43,888 bases of DNA from Gammaproteobacteria bacterium. Lineage in GTDB: Bacteria > Pseudomonadota > Gammaproteobacteria > Pseudomonadales > Azotimanducaceae. Under the pieces are notes generated by a model. It was not told the origin of the DNA. It saw nothing but the letters and a program-made list of their open reading frames with translations, and ran no database searches. Positions within the stretch are counted from its first letter, which is position 1, and every line of letters begins with the position of its first letter. The stretch lies in NCBI GenBank assembly GCA_030123805.1, contig JASJXV010000011.1, positions 1-43,888 of the forward strand, given 5' to 3'. A program made the translations under genes and the position numbers. Positions 1 through 8,367 of this stretch are shown here, in pieces.

Positions 1-333
1 TCCGACACAGGATCGAGTTAAATGCTCACACGATCTTCAGTGATGTCCTACATCAAAAGGTGGATGAACCAGCAAGATAGATATTGCGTCCCCTGCAAAG
101 TGTGCGCCCACTTGGATTACGATCGAAAGTGGTGCTGAATACTGCAGAAAATAGCGATACACACCAGGGTTGCTAACTACTGTGTCGCAATTTCCCAGGG
201 TGCCATCTGTGCTTCATATATGTAAAGGGTAATGAACAATGTACCAGGGACATATGGAGCATTAAACTATTAATGGGTAGGTTAATGGGTAGAAGGTGAA
301 TGCTGCCTGCAACCGTTATTTTATATGGGTATC
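1..333. other. gene-free stretch before the tRNA
   Basis: I see no coding region or RNA gene in this interval. The only notable item is a short direct repeat of the form TTAATGGGTAG, twice in a row near 270-292. The stretch lies downstream (3' side) of the minus-strand tRNA-Ser, so it could hold its terminator, but no convincing hairpin with a T-tract is visible. Confidence 0.5.
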
Positions 334-423
334 TGGCGGAGAGGCAGGGATTCGAACCCTGGGACGGGTCGCCCCGTCAGTTGATTTCGAGTCAACCCCA
401 TTCGGCCGCTCTGGCACCTCTCC
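334..423 (-). tRNA. tRNA-Ser (anticodon CGA)
   Basis: Read on the minus strand this is a complete class II tRNA. The acceptor strand GGAGAGG at 423-417 pairs with CCTCTCC at 344-338. The anticodon loop CTCGAAA carries CGA. A long variable arm (stem around GACGGG/CCCGTC) is typical of tRNA-Ser. The T-loop GTTCGAATC is present, and the 3' CCA is encoded at 336-334. The full length of 90 nt including CCA fits bacterial tRNA-Ser. It would decode UCG codons. A broken second copy lies directly upstream at 457-612. Confidence 0.95.
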
Positions 424-456
424 TGAATTGTAACTTGCTCTGATTATAGACATTGT

Positions 457-612
457 GAGGCAGGGATTCACTCACGCCATCCATGGCGATCGCCCTTCGG
501 GCAACCTCCGGTTGTGCAAAATGACATCCCTGTCATTTGGTCGAACCCTGGGACGGGTCGCCCCGTCAGTTGATTTCGAGTCAACCCCATTCGGCCGCTC
601 TGGCACCTCTCC
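457..612 (-). pseudogene. broken tRNA-Ser copy split by an insert
   Basis: Positions 541-612 repeat about 72 bases of the intact tRNA-Ser without a visible mismatch (5' acceptor strand, D-arm, CGA anticodon arm, variable arm and the start of the T-arm). The expected continuation, GAGGCAGGGATTC, is found only at 457-469, about 70 bases away, so the copy is interrupted within its T-arm. The 3' acceptor strand beyond that is degraded (TGTGAGG instead of GGAGAGG) and no CCA follows. The sequence upstream of both copies is also similar, suggesting tandem duplication of the whole locus followed by insertion. It cannot fold into a functional tRNA. Confidence 0.75.
470..540. repeat. hairpin-rich insert inside the tRNA-Ser copy (REP/MITE-like)
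   Basis: About 70 bases separate the two parts of the broken tRNA. They consist almost wholly of small palindromes: GCCATCCATGGC near 476-487, CGCCC-TTC-GGGC near 491-500, GCAACC-TCC-GGTTG near 500-515, and AATGACA-TCCC-TGTCATT near 521-538. Compact clusters of hairpins are typical of REP or MITE-like dispersed repeats of gammaproteobacteria. No coding capacity and no other copy in this window were seen, so the repeat identity is inferred from structure alone. Confidence 0.5.
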
Positions 613-661
613 TGATTAGCAACTTTACCTGATTATCTTTGCCTTCGACAGGTGAACAGCG

Positions 662-1690
662 TCACCTGGTGATCATGATGATGTCGTCCACTTTGCAATC
701 CAGCGTCTTGGCGGCACTGTCATAATTGCGCGCTATCCGCAGCGTGCCTTCCGCAGTGATAAATGCTATCCAGTCACCGCGTGGCACATCCGAGTAGGTG
801 GTGCCATATAAAACCTTGAAGGTATTTTCATTAAAGCTGATCCAGAAACTGCTTCCCCGTTTAATATCAACCGCGTCAAGATCTGCGCTGGTGAACTCAG
901 TCTCAAGATTACCAAAAGATGCATTGACACTGGTGACTCTCGTCAGGGCACCATCGGCTGTAAAGGCAGCTTTGCTCTTAACAGCGCTCCTGATGGTATT
1001 GTCTTTACCGCGTTCAATTTCACCTGTACGAATAAACTGCACCAGACCATCAATTGCCACCAGCCACTCTTCGTGACCGATATTTACATGGCCATCTCTA
1101 TCAATAGACCACACCGCTGGCACGATAGGGGCTTTGGATGACTTTGCCACGTATTCTGTGGGGCCCTCAAGCTCGCTTCTGTTACTTACGAACAGGAGCG
1201 GGATTTTGGGTTGGTAAGCGCTTGGATTTCTTGCCAGGTATGCACCCAATGCGAGTGCGCCGTCGTAATTATCGTTCCCGGATTCTGCAATCATGGTCAC
1301 TATGCCGCCACCCATTGAATTACCGCTGACCAACGTTAGTCCCTTGTTCTGGTAGCGTCGCTTAATCTCCTGCCTGAGGAGCTCAATATCTTCCACCGCG
1401 TCGTCGAGGATAAAACCGTTCCTTCGATAACTGGTTGCAGCGATGAGCCAGCCTCGTTCCAGCATAGATTTGTAGAAATGACCCTGCAAAGAAAATTGGG
1501 CACTCATGTCTGCTTCTGCGGGTCTGTAACCGTGCGCCAGCAATAAAACGTCACCGGTCCAATTGTCAGGCCGGGCAATGCGAATCAGGGAATCTCCCAG
1601 CTTGCTTTCATGTAACTCGACAGCCAATGTCGGGAAACTCCACAGCAGCAACGCCAGGGCAATCAGTAAGCGCTTCGTATTCATTGGCAT
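662..1690 (-). CDS. exported alpha/beta hydrolase fused to a SAM-hydrolase-like C-terminal barrel
   Basis: The 342-residue product starts with a signal peptide (about residues 1-23, cleavage near TLAVE). An alpha/beta-hydrolase fold follows: an HG oxyanion segment at 53-54, the nucleophile elbow G-N-S-M-G-G with Ser125, and a candidate catalytic His near 201. Residues about 252-342 do not belong to that fold. FGNL (259-262), TTYSDV (297-302) and the TAEGTLRIA stretch (312-320), ending in a DDIIMI strand, match the conserved positions of the C-terminal beta-barrel of SAM hydroxide adenosyltransferases (DUF62/SAM_HAT). The N-terminal SAM-cleaving domain of that family is absent. A GGGGAG ribosome site precedes the ATG; Met3 is an equally possible start. 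The substrate is unknown. The gene stands alone, next to tRNA-Ser. Confidence 0.8.
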   Translation of the reverse strand: MPMNTKRLLIALALLLWSFPTLAVELHESKLGDSLIRIARPDNWTGDVLLLAHGYRPAEADMSAQFSLQGHFYKSMLERGWLIAATSYRRNGFILDDAVEDIELLRQEIKRRYQNKGLTLVSGNSMGGGIVTMIAESGNDNYDGALALGAYLARNPSAYQPKIPLLFVSNRSELEGPTEYVAKSSKAPIVPAVWSIDRDGHVNIGHEEWLVAIDGLVQFIRTGEIERGKDNTIRSAVKSKAAFTADGALTRVTSVNASFGNLETEFTSADLDAVDIKRGSSFWISFNENTFKVLYGTTYSDVPRGDWIAFITAEGTLRIARNYDSAAKTLDCKVDDIIMITR

Positions 1691-1869
1691 GGGTCTCCCC
1701 GTTTCCCGATTTCAGTAAATCGCTGGTATTCGCCGGGATGAACTGGACCATGGCAGATTTGCGGCTAGAACCTTATCATATATACGGGCTACTAAAAGTG
1801 CGAGTCGGAGAAAAGGCATTTGCTCTGACGAAAAGTCAATTACAGTGCAAACGCCTGTGAGAATCTGCT

Positions 1870-3072
1870 ATGAATATGAAAAGTGTCTTACTACTAGTAT
1901 CCGTTGCGTTCAATATCGCGCTTATGTATGCATTGGTATCCTATACAGGTAAGTCAGATCAGAGCAAGCCGGAAGATCCGCTGCCTGTAATCAGGGATAT
2001 TCAAACAGTTGAACCAACCCAAAGACCTGCGATCAGGGAAGGTTCGGCAATAGCGCGTTTATCAGCAGTGGATTTCAATACCAGGGACCATTTCGCCCTT
2101 ATGGACCAGCTCCAACAACAGGGACTGCCGGATGAATTTGTCCGGCGGATTATGCTGGCAAGCATCGATATGGAATTGTCCGAACTGGCGCGACAACAGG
2201 AATCAGGTAATCAGTATTGGCAAGCTACAAAACCCAACCGGAAAGAGCAGGTTCAGCAGGAATTGCAATGGGCCTCGGAGAAGCGGGTGCTGTTGCGTCA
2301 ACTATTTGGTGACTCGGTTGAGGATGATCCGGTATTTGAAGACCTGTTTCGTCCCTTCCACAAGACACTCGATTTCCTTTCTTCGGACAAGCAAATTGCT
2401 CTTTTTGAAAAGGTAGAACTCAACCAGGCTCAATCCAGAGATATGTTCGGTCCTGGATTTATCCGGGAGCAGATGGAGGATAGAAGGGCAATGCAGACGG
2501 ACATGATCGCATCGATACAGGAGCTTCTGACCCCCGAGGAATATTTCGAATATGAGTTAAGAGAGTCGAGAGAGGCGAATAGGATGCGCCAAACCATGAC
2601 AGGATTTGACTACACGGAGCAGGAGTTCAGAGACATCTTCGAAATTCGAGGGGAGTTTCAGGATTTATCTCAGTCGCCCTTCAATAGTATGAGTGGTCCC
2701 CAAGTCAGAGAAGCCGTGATGGAAGCACGAGATGATCAGAACAGAAGAATAGCGGAATATCTGGGCACCGAGCGTTTTGCGGAACTGAAAAGGTTACAGG
2801 ATCCTGTTTACCAGTCGCTGGTAGCTATTGGCGACAGGTACGACAGCAGTGAAAGGAGCATCATTACAGCCTACGAAATCACCACAGAATTTCGTACCCG
2901 GGTTAATGAGGTGAGACGTGACCAATTCATGTCGGGTGAAGAGCGTCGCAGTCAAATTACGCAGCTAAGTGCGGAGTCACTGGAAGAAATTGAAGTCCTG
3001 GTGGGCGAGGAAGCCGCACAGTCTATCCAGAATAATATCTTCCGGGGTAGCAGGAGAGGTTTCAGGCAGTAG
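1870..3072 (+). CDS. membrane-anchored helical protein of unknown function
   Basis: The 400-residue product has an N-terminal membrane segment (about residues 4-24) followed by a short linker and a long, charged, almost wholly alpha-helical region rich in Glu, Arg and Gln. The motif LLTPEEYFEYELRESREANRMR-type, in pieces near residues 218-240, followed by a TEQEFRDIFEIR segment, resembles hypothetical proteins annotated only as conserved. The spaced LTPEE and LSAESLEE patterns recall LTXXQ-type (Spy/CpxP-like) periplasmic helical proteins, but no firm family assignment is possible. The start is ATG at 1870, with Met3 as an alternative; there is no strong ribosome site. The neighbour at 662-1690 is divergent and the next gene is convergent. 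Confidence 0.8.
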   Translation: MNMKSVLLLVSVAFNIALMYALVSYTGKSDQSKPEDPLPVIRDIQTVEPTQRPAIREGSAIARLSAVDFNTRDHFALMDQLQQQGLPDEFVRRIMLASIDMELSELARQQESGNQYWQATKPNRKEQVQQELQWASEKRVLLRQLFGDSVEDDPVFEDLFRPFHKTLDFLSSDKQIALFEKVELNQAQSRDMFGPGFIREQMEDRRAMQTDMIASIQELLTPEEYFEYELRESREANRMRQTMTGFDYTEQEFRDIFEIRGEFQDLSQSPFNSMSGPQVREAVMEARDDQNRRIAEYLGTERFAELKRLQDPVYQSLVAIGDRYDSSERSIITAYEITTEFRTRVNEVRRDQFMSGEERRSQITQLSAESLEEIEVLVGEEAAQSIQNNIFRGSRRGFRQ

Positions 3073-3096
3073 GCCCGGGTGGCCCAGTCTGTTCCT

Positions 3097-3162
3097 GGCT
3101 AGTCTCGCGGCCAGGACTAGCCTGCCAGCAGCACCACTTGATGCCGGGCTGAACCCGGCATC
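3097..3162. terminator. two hairpins between convergent genes (likely terminators)
   Basis: Between the 3' ends of the genes at 1870-3072 (+) and 3174-4217 (-) lie two good inverted repeats. One is GGCTAGTC at 3097-3104 pairing with GACTAGCC at 3115-3122. The other is GATGCCGGG at 3140-3148 pairing with CCCGGCATC at 3154-3162, a 9-bp stem with a 5-nt loop. Neither has a clear T-tract, so the strength and direction of termination are inferred from position. Confidence 0.5.
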
Positions 3163-3173
3163 CGATCAATTAA

Positions 3174-4217
3174 CTAACTCGCTTTACTCCGAATTACAGC
3201 TTCTGCCATCTCGTCTGCGACCTGATCGCTTGCCAGTCCGCGGGCATCGGCTGCCTCGAATATCTGCAGAGTGGTGTCGTAAATTCTGGCTACCCTGGCG
3301 CACACAGATTCACTCGGTAACTGCTCCATCTCGCTCCAGATATTGATGATTCCACCTGCGTTGATGACATAGTCCGGGGCGTACAGAATACCCCGTTCAT
3401 GCAACATTTCACCGTGCTCCGGTTTTGCCAGCTGGTTGTTTGCTCCACCTGCAACTATCTGGGCTTTCAATGCAGGAATCGTTGCATCATTTAGCACAGC
3501 GCCCATTGCGCAGGGAGAAAAGATATCGACTTCCTGTGTCAGGAAAGTATCAACCGGGACAATTTCGACGGCTAATTCTGACCGTACGCGTTGCAGTTTG
3601 CAGTCATTGATATCCGTCACAAACACCCTGGCGCCACTTGCATGGAGTAATTTGCAGAGGTTGTAGCCGACACTTCCGACACCCTGGACAAGTACCTTGA
3701 TACCCTCGAAGTCGGATTGGTTAAAGCGGTATTTTAGCGCCGCTTTCATACCCAGATAAACGCCCTGGGCCGTATAAGGTGAAGGATCACCACCGGCACC
3801 GTGTTCATTTGGCAGACCATGCACATAACGGGTTTTTTCAGCCACGAATTGCATATCCTCAACCGTTACACCCACGTCTTCGGCGGTAATGTAACGGCCG
3901 TCCAGACTCTCGACGATACCCCCAAATGCGCGCATCAAGTCCGGTGTCTTTTTTTCTGCTGCAGCCAGAATGACGGCTTTGCCACCACCCAGGGGAATAC
4001 CTGCCAGGGCATTCTTGTAGCTCATGCCGCGAGACAGCCGCAGCACGTCTTCAAGGGCTGCGTGGCTGCTCTGGTAATTCCACAATCGGCAGCCGCCGCA
4101 TGCCGGACCGAGAGCTGTGCTGTGAATCGCTATGATAGTTCGTAAACCCGTGCCTGAATCTGCCTCAAAGTGCACCAGTTCGTGCCCGTCAAAGGAAGGT
4201 GAATCAAATACAGACAT
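3174..4217 (-). CDS. leucine-dehydrogenase-like amino acid dehydrogenase
   Basis: The 347-residue protein belongs to the Glu/Leu/Phe/Val dehydrogenase family. The substrate domain carries GGCR (41-44), Lys68 and the catalytic-loop PLGGGK with Lys80. The NAD-binding domain has VQGVGSVGYN. The length fits leucine dehydrogenase (about 350) rather than glutamate dehydrogenase (over 400). It would reversibly deaminate branched-chain amino acids to keto acids with NAD. An AGGAG site lies 8 nt before the ATG. It follows bkdB by 14 nt in the same operon, so its 2-keto-acid products would feed straight into the dehydrogenase complex encoded upstream. Phenylalanine or valine as preferred substrate cannot be excluded. 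Confidence 0.92.
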   Translation of the reverse strand: MSVFDSPSFDGHELVHFEADSGTGLRTIIAIHSTALGPACGGCRLWNYQSSHAALEDVLRLSRGMSYKNALAGIPLGGGKAVILAAAEKKTPDLMRAFGGIVESLDGRYITAEDVGVTVEDMQFVAEKTRYVHGLPNEHGAGGDPSPYTAQGVYLGMKAALKYRFNQSDFEGIKVLVQGVGSVGYNLCKLLHASGARVFVTDINDCKLQRVRSELAVEIVPVDTFLTQEVDIFSPCAMGAVLNDATIPALKAQIVAGGANNQLAKPEHGEMLHERGILYAPDYVINAGGIINIWSEMEQLPSESVCARVARIYDTTLQIFEAADARGLASDQVADEMAEAVIRSKAS

Positions 4218-4231
4218 GAGATATCTCCTGA

Positions 4232-5494
4232 TTAGATGAATATAGTTGCAGGATGCTCCAGCATCCCCTTGAATGCCTGGATAAACCGGGCCGCGTCGTA
4301 GCCATCCACAACGCGATGGTCGAAAGAGGAGGACAGATTCAGCATCAATCGAGATACAATCTGACCGTCTTTGATGACGGGTCGTTCCAGGGTCTTGTTG
4401 ACACCGATAATGGCCACTTCCGGGTGGTTGATCACCGGTGTACTTGCCAGTCCTCCCAGGGCGCCAAGACTGGTAATGGTTATGGTTGAGCCAGTTAATT
4501 CGTCCTTAACGGCAGTATTATTTCTTGCGCCTTCGCTGACCCGGTTAGCGTTGTTTGCCAGCTCCCACAAGTCCATCGATTCGGCGTGTTTAACAACCGG
4601 CACCATAAGACCGTTTGCGGTTTGAGTAGCGATGCCGATATGAATGGCATCGTATTGGGTCACTATTCCCGCGCCATCATCGAAGTGTGCGTTGCATTGT
4701 GGAAAGTCCAGCAGCAGTCTGGAAAGTGCCAGCATAAAGAAAGACATGTAAGTCAGTTTAGGCTGATCGTCATTTCTGTTCGCATTCATATATTGGCGCA
4801 GGGATTCCAACTCGGTAACGTCTACTTCTTCGATGTAGGTAAAATGAGCAATGCTGCGGCTACTCAATGCCAGCTTTTCTGCGATCAGGCGTCGCAGCCC
4901 GATGACCTTGACTTCTCGGGAGCCACTGCGTTTCACTTTGGGATGAGCCGATGGGAAGTCGTGACCCGATACGATGTGCAAATCAAGATCGTCAAGAGTC
5001 ACTCTGCCGCCGCGGCCGGTAGCCTTGACCCTCGCCAGTTCCACATGCGCTTCTCTTGCCCTGCGACGCACGGCAGGGGCGGCCAAAACCTGAACCGGTT
5101 TAAGAGTAGAATCTGAATCAATTCTCGCAACCTTCGGCTGAAGAGAATCGGCAGATGTTGTGATGGTTTCGTCATCGGTATCGACTTCAGGAACAGATCG
5201 GGTTGTTTCTTCTACAGGTGCAGGTGTTTCATCACCAGGTTGATCGATAGTGCCTTCGGCCTCGAAGACGATCATCTCGGAGCCGACCGGAAGCATGTCT
5301 CCCGGTTTACCGGAAGCTGAAATGACCAAACCACTCACGGGAGATGTAATCTCAACGGTGGCCTTATCTGTCATCACATCGACGATGTGCTGATCTTCCG
5401 AAACCGTATCACCGGCTTGCACCAGCCACTCGACAATCTCGACTTCGACCACGCCTTCACCTATGTCGGGCACTTTCATTGTGTACTGGCTCAT
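4232..5494 (-). CDS. bkdB: branched-chain keto acid dehydrogenase E2 (dihydrolipoyl acyltransferase)
   Basis: The 420-residue E2 has an N-terminal lipoyl domain with the modified Lys44 in VMTDKATVEI, a Pro/Glu-rich linker, a peripheral E1/E3-binding domain (about 140-175, APAVRRRAREA), and the C-terminal catalytic acyltransferase domain. The latter ends in SFDHRVVDG with catalytic His393 and Asp397. It transfers the branched acyl group from E1 to CoA. The ATG follows the E1-beta stop directly (TGAATG), so translation is coupled. No E3 (lipoamide dehydrogenase) gene is in the window; the cell presumably uses a shared one. Confidence 0.93.
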   Translation of the reverse strand: MSQYTMKVPDIGEGVVEVEIVEWLVQAGDTVSEDQHIVDVMTDKATVEITSPVSGLVISASGKPGDMLPVGSEMIVFEAEGTIDQPGDETPAPVEETTRSVPEVDTDDETITTSADSLQPKVARIDSDSTLKPVQVLAAPAVRRRAREAHVELARVKATGRGGRVTLDDLDLHIVSGHDFPSAHPKVKRSGSREVKVIGLRRLIAEKLALSSRSIAHFTYIEEVDVTELESLRQYMNANRNDDQPKLTYMSFFMLALSRLLLDFPQCNAHFDDGAGIVTQYDAIHIGIATQTANGLMVPVVKHAESMDLWELANNANRVSEGARNNTAVKDELTGSTITITSLGALGGLASTPVINHPEVAIIGVNKTLERPVIKDGQIVSRLMLNLSSSFDHRVVDGYDAARFIQAFKGMLEHPATIFI

Positions 5495-6508
5495 TCAGGT
5501 CTCCAAAGTACTTTTCATTGCCTCGATAATTCGCTCCTGGCCCGGGAAATAATGCCACTCAAATGCATGTGGATAGGGCGTATCCCAACCGGTAACGCGG
5601 ACGATGGGTGCTTCAAGAAACCAAAAGCACTCCTCCTGAATATCTGCAATAAGCTCTGCGCCATAACCACTGGTTCGAGTTGCTTCATGTATTACCACGC
5701 AACGGTGGGTTTTCTGCAGCGATTCCACGATCGCGTCGATATCCAGGGGCAATAGTGTTCGAAGGTCGATCAGTTCTGCATCGATACCGGACTTTTCAAT
5801 AGCAGCTTCCGCCACGTGAACCATGGTGCCATACGTCAGTACTGTTACTTCGGAACCTGGTCTCACAATCGCGGCTTCGCCGATGGGAATGGTGTAGTAA
5901 ACCTCAGGCACCTCACCTTTGGGATGACCAGCCCAGGACACGGCCTGCTGATGGGGATCACCATAGAAGGGGCCGTTATAACAACGCTTTGGCTCAAAGA
6001 AGATAATCGGATCATCATCTTCGATTGAACTGATCAATAGTCCTTTAGCGTCATAGGGATTTGATGGCATAATGACCTTCAAACCACATACGTGTGTGAA
6101 TATGCCCTCGGGGCTCTGGGAGTGTGTTTGTCCACCGCGAATTCCCCCGCCGCACGGAGCGCGCACCGTAACAGGAGCGAAGAATTCACCACCACTGCGA
6201 TAGCGAAGGCGCGCGAGCTCGCTCACAATCTGGTCAAATGCCGGATAGATATAATCGGCAAACTGGATTTCTGCTACCGGGCGCAGGCCATTTACACCCA
6301 TGCCGATAGCCGCCGCTATGATACCCGCTTCCGCAATAGGCGTATCCAGAACCCGGTGTTGCCCATATTTTTCCTGTAATCCTGCAGTGCACCGAAAAAC
6401 GCCGCCGAAATAGCCGACATCCTCACCCAGGCAGAGCACGTTTTGATCCCGTTCCATAGTAATATCGAGTGCAGAGTTTATGGCTTGTACCATGCTCATG
6501 GTTGCCAT
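5495..6508 (-). CDS. bkdA2: branched-chain keto acid dehydrogenase E1 beta subunit
   Basis: The product is 337 residues with the start at ATG 6508 (MATMSMVQAIN). An open frame continues about 110 bases further upstream, but that part overlaps the E1-alpha gene and lacks family similarity. The chosen ATG lies one base after the E1-alpha TAA, with GGAG about 9 nt before it. Sequence hallmarks include the GEDVGYFGGVFR loop, the DTPIAEAGI strand and the RAPCGGGIRGG segment of transketolase-like E1-beta proteins. It pairs with BkdA1 to decarboxylate branched-chain 2-keto acids with thiamine diphosphate and reductively acylate the lipoyl arm of E2. Confidence 0.94.
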   Translation of the reverse strand: MATMSMVQAINSALDITMERDQNVLCLGEDVGYFGGVFRCTAGLQEKYGQHRVLDTPIAEAGIIAAAIGMGVNGLRPVAEIQFADYIYPAFDQIVSELARLRYRSGGEFFAPVTVRAPCGGGIRGGQTHSQSPEGIFTHVCGLKVIMPSNPYDAKGLLISSIEDDDPIIFFEPKRCYNGPFYGDPHQQAVSWAGHPKGEVPEVYYTIPIGEAAIVRPGSEVTVLTYGTMVHVAEAAIEKSGIDAELIDLRTLLPLDIDAIVESLQKTHRCVVIHEATRTSGYGAELIADIQEECFWFLEAPIVRVTGWDTPYPHAFEWHYFPGQERIIEAMKSTLET

Positions 6509-6509
6509 T

Positions 6510-7739
6510 TTACATCTCCAGCTTACGTCGCTGACGACGTAGATGAGGGGGGATGTCCTTAAATACATCATCGAACATGGACTCCAGTGGCCAGTGTGGT
6601 CCGTCCTCCAGAGTGCCAAATGATTCGGCTTCCTTCCAGGCCTGGCTGATCTTCTTTGTCAGGTTGGCTTCCAGTTCTTCCTGCTGTTCTTCGCTCCATT
6701 GTTGGCGTTCTATCAGATGGATTTTTAACCGTTCCACCGGGTCACCCAATGGCCAGCTTTGCCATTCGTCTTTGGCTCGATAGGCATTGGGGTCGTCACT
6801 GGATGAGTGAGCCTCTGCACGGTAGGTAAAGAGTTCAATGAAGGTAGGACCCCCTCCGCTTCTGGCTCTTTTAGCTGCCCATTCAGTCACTGCATAAACC
6901 GCCAGCAGATCGTTGCCATCCACCCTGATACTCGGTAAATTAAATCCCAGGCCACGTGCAGCAAAAGTTGTGCCACCGGAAGCCATATTTTGCGGTGTGG
7001 AAATTGCCCATTGATTGTTGACAACGTTTAGAAGTACCGGTGCACGGTATGCGGCACTAAACAGTAAGGCGTGATACACATCTGCCTCAGCACTGCTGCC
7101 TTCACCCACCCAGGCACTGGCAATGTGGTCTTCGCCCTTGTAAGCAGAAGCCATCGCCCACCCCACAGCTTGCGAAAACTGTGTTGCCAGATTTCCGGAA
7201 ACCGAGAAATAATTCCCTTCCTTCCAACTGTAGAGAGTGGGAAGCTGCCGACCCTTCTGATTGTCTTTGGAGTTTGAAAGACAGCTGCACATCATATCAA
7301 CCAGTCCCCTGTCACGTACAAACAGCAAACCCTGTTGCCGGTAGGTTGAAAACAACATGTCACCGAATTGCAGTGCCATGGCCTGGCCAACGGCGATAGC
7401 CTCTTCACCAAGACACTTTATATAGAAGGAAAGCTTGCCCTGACGCTGCATGCGAAACATACGGTCGTCATATATTCGGGTTTTGACCATATATTCAAGA
7501 GCAGCTTGCAGTTTCTCGATAGATAGTTGGGGATCCCAGGCGCCCTGGGCATGTTGATCATCATCCAGCACCCGAACCATGCCGTAAGCCAGATCTTTCA
7601 TTTCAGCCGGATCAGCCATGCAATCCGGTTTGATAGATTCATTCGGTGAGGGCAGTGACATGAAGGAATAGTCTGGCTTATCCCCGGGTCTGAAGGGCGC
7701 CTCTGGTATAACCAATTTACTCTGGTATTGATCAGTCAT
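6510..7739 (-). CDS. bkdA1: branched-chain keto acid dehydrogenase E1 alpha subunit
   Basis: The 409-residue protein has an N-terminal extension typical of the bkd-type E1-alpha (PEAPFRPGD) and the thiamine diphosphate site. In that site GEGSSAEADVYH replaces the usual GDG and NNQWAIS closes the motif about 30 residues later. The RAEAHSSSDDP segment near the C-terminus is the phosphorylation-loop region of E1-alpha proteins and is typical of branched-chain rather than pyruvate enzymes. It is the first gene of the four-gene minus-strand operon and is divergent from the Lrp-type regulator. Transcription would start in the AT-rich interval 7740-7881. Confidence 0.94.
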   Translation of the reverse strand: MTDQYQSKLVIPEAPFRPGDKPDYSFMSLPSPNESIKPDCMADPAEMKDLAYGMVRVLDDDQHAQGAWDPQLSIEKLQAALEYMVKTRIYDDRMFRMQRQGKLSFYIKCLGEEAIAVGQAMALQFGDMLFSTYRQQGLLFVRDRGLVDMMCSCLSNSKDNQKGRQLPTLYSWKEGNYFSVSGNLATQFSQAVGWAMASAYKGEDHIASAWVGEGSSAEADVYHALLFSAAYRAPVLLNVVNNQWAISTPQNMASGGTTFAARGLGFNLPSIRVDGNDLLAVYAVTEWAAKRARSGGGPTFIELFTYRAEAHSSSDDPNAYRAKDEWQSWPLGDPVERLKIHLIERQQWSEEQQEELEANLTKKISQAWKEAESFGTLEDGPHWPLESMFDDVFKDIPPHLRRQRRKLEM

Positions 7740-7881
7740 GTTCTGCTATCCATCGCAAAAGGGAAGAATTTTTACTGTAATAATATACCCTGAAATCCGG
7801 CAATACTTTATGTGTATTACCCGTTAATATCGGGCAAATAAGTATATAATATGCGTATATATAGATATATGGGGTAATATT
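7740..7881. promoter_or_regulatory. AT-rich divergent control region of bkd operon and Lrp-type regulator
   Basis: This 142-base interval must hold both divergent promoters. It is very AT-rich and contains related motifs: GTAATAATATACCC at 7777-7790, GTATTACCC at 7813-7821 and, in inverse orientation, GGGGTAATATTA at 7871-7882. The inverted pair CCCG/CGGG (7820-7823, 7831-7834) surrounds TTAATAT. Spaced degenerate AT-rich sites are what Lrp/AsnC proteins bind, so these are candidate operators for the adjacent regulator. Exact -10 and -35 boxes cannot be assigned. Confidence 0.5.
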
Positions 7882-8358
7882 ATGCTAGACAAATTGGATA
7901 ATTATGACCGTAACATCCTCAAGATTCTGCAGACGGATGCAAGTTTGAATACTTCAGAAATAGCCAATCGTGTTGGCTTAACACAACCGCCCTGTTGGCG
8001 GCGTATCAAACGGCTTGAAGAGTTGGGGTTTATTGATGCCCGCGTAGGGCTGCTGAATCAGAAAAAGCTGGGACTGAATGTTACAGTTTTTGCGCGGGTG
8101 AAACTGGCAGCCCACAACAGACACCTGTTGCCGGAGTTTGAAGAAGAGATCAATGCCTTCCCCGAGGTATTGGAATGTTACACGATGATGGGAGAGTATG
8201 ATTTTTTGTTGAAAATAGTCACGCGGGATATCGAGTCCTATGAGTATTTCTTTCGTACCCATCTATCCCAGATGACCGCGCTCCATGATGTCAACTCCAA
8301 TGTTGCTTTGACCAAGGTAAAATACACAACGGCATTGCCGCTGCATCTGGTGGACTGA
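7882..8358 (+). CDS. bkdR: Lrp/AsnC-family transcriptional regulator of the bkd operon
   Basis: The 158-residue protein has an N-terminal winged helix-turn-helix (LDNYDRNILKILQTDA, then IANRVGLTQPPCWRRIKRLEE) and a C-terminal RAM ligand-binding domain (VLECYTMMGEYDFLLKIV, with the GEYD turn typical of Lrp proteins). GGGG lies 8 nt before the ATG. It is divergent from bkdA1, the arrangement of BkdR in Pseudomonas, where an Lrp homologue activates the branched-chain keto acid dehydrogenase operon in response to branched-chain amino acids. Control of bkd is inferred from this position; the gene symbol is provisional. Confidence 0.88.
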   Translation: MLDKLDNYDRNILKILQTDASLNTSEIANRVGLTQPPCWRRIKRLEELGFIDARVGLLNQKKLGLNVTVFARVKLAAHNRHLLPEFEEEINAFPEVLECYTMMGEYDFLLKIVTRDIESYEYFFRTHLSQMTALHDVNSNVALTKVKYTTALPLHLVD

Positions 8359-8367
8359 TGGGCCCGT

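Noticed and set aside
270-292. Short repeat TTAATGGGTAG twice, considered as a CRISPR or attachment repeat
   Set aside because: Only two adjacent copies of about 11 bases, no spacers and no nearby cas or integrase gene.
4586-5116. Plus-strand open frame of 176 codons inside bkdB
   Set aside because: Antisense shadow of a well-supported E2 gene; its translation has no domain pattern.
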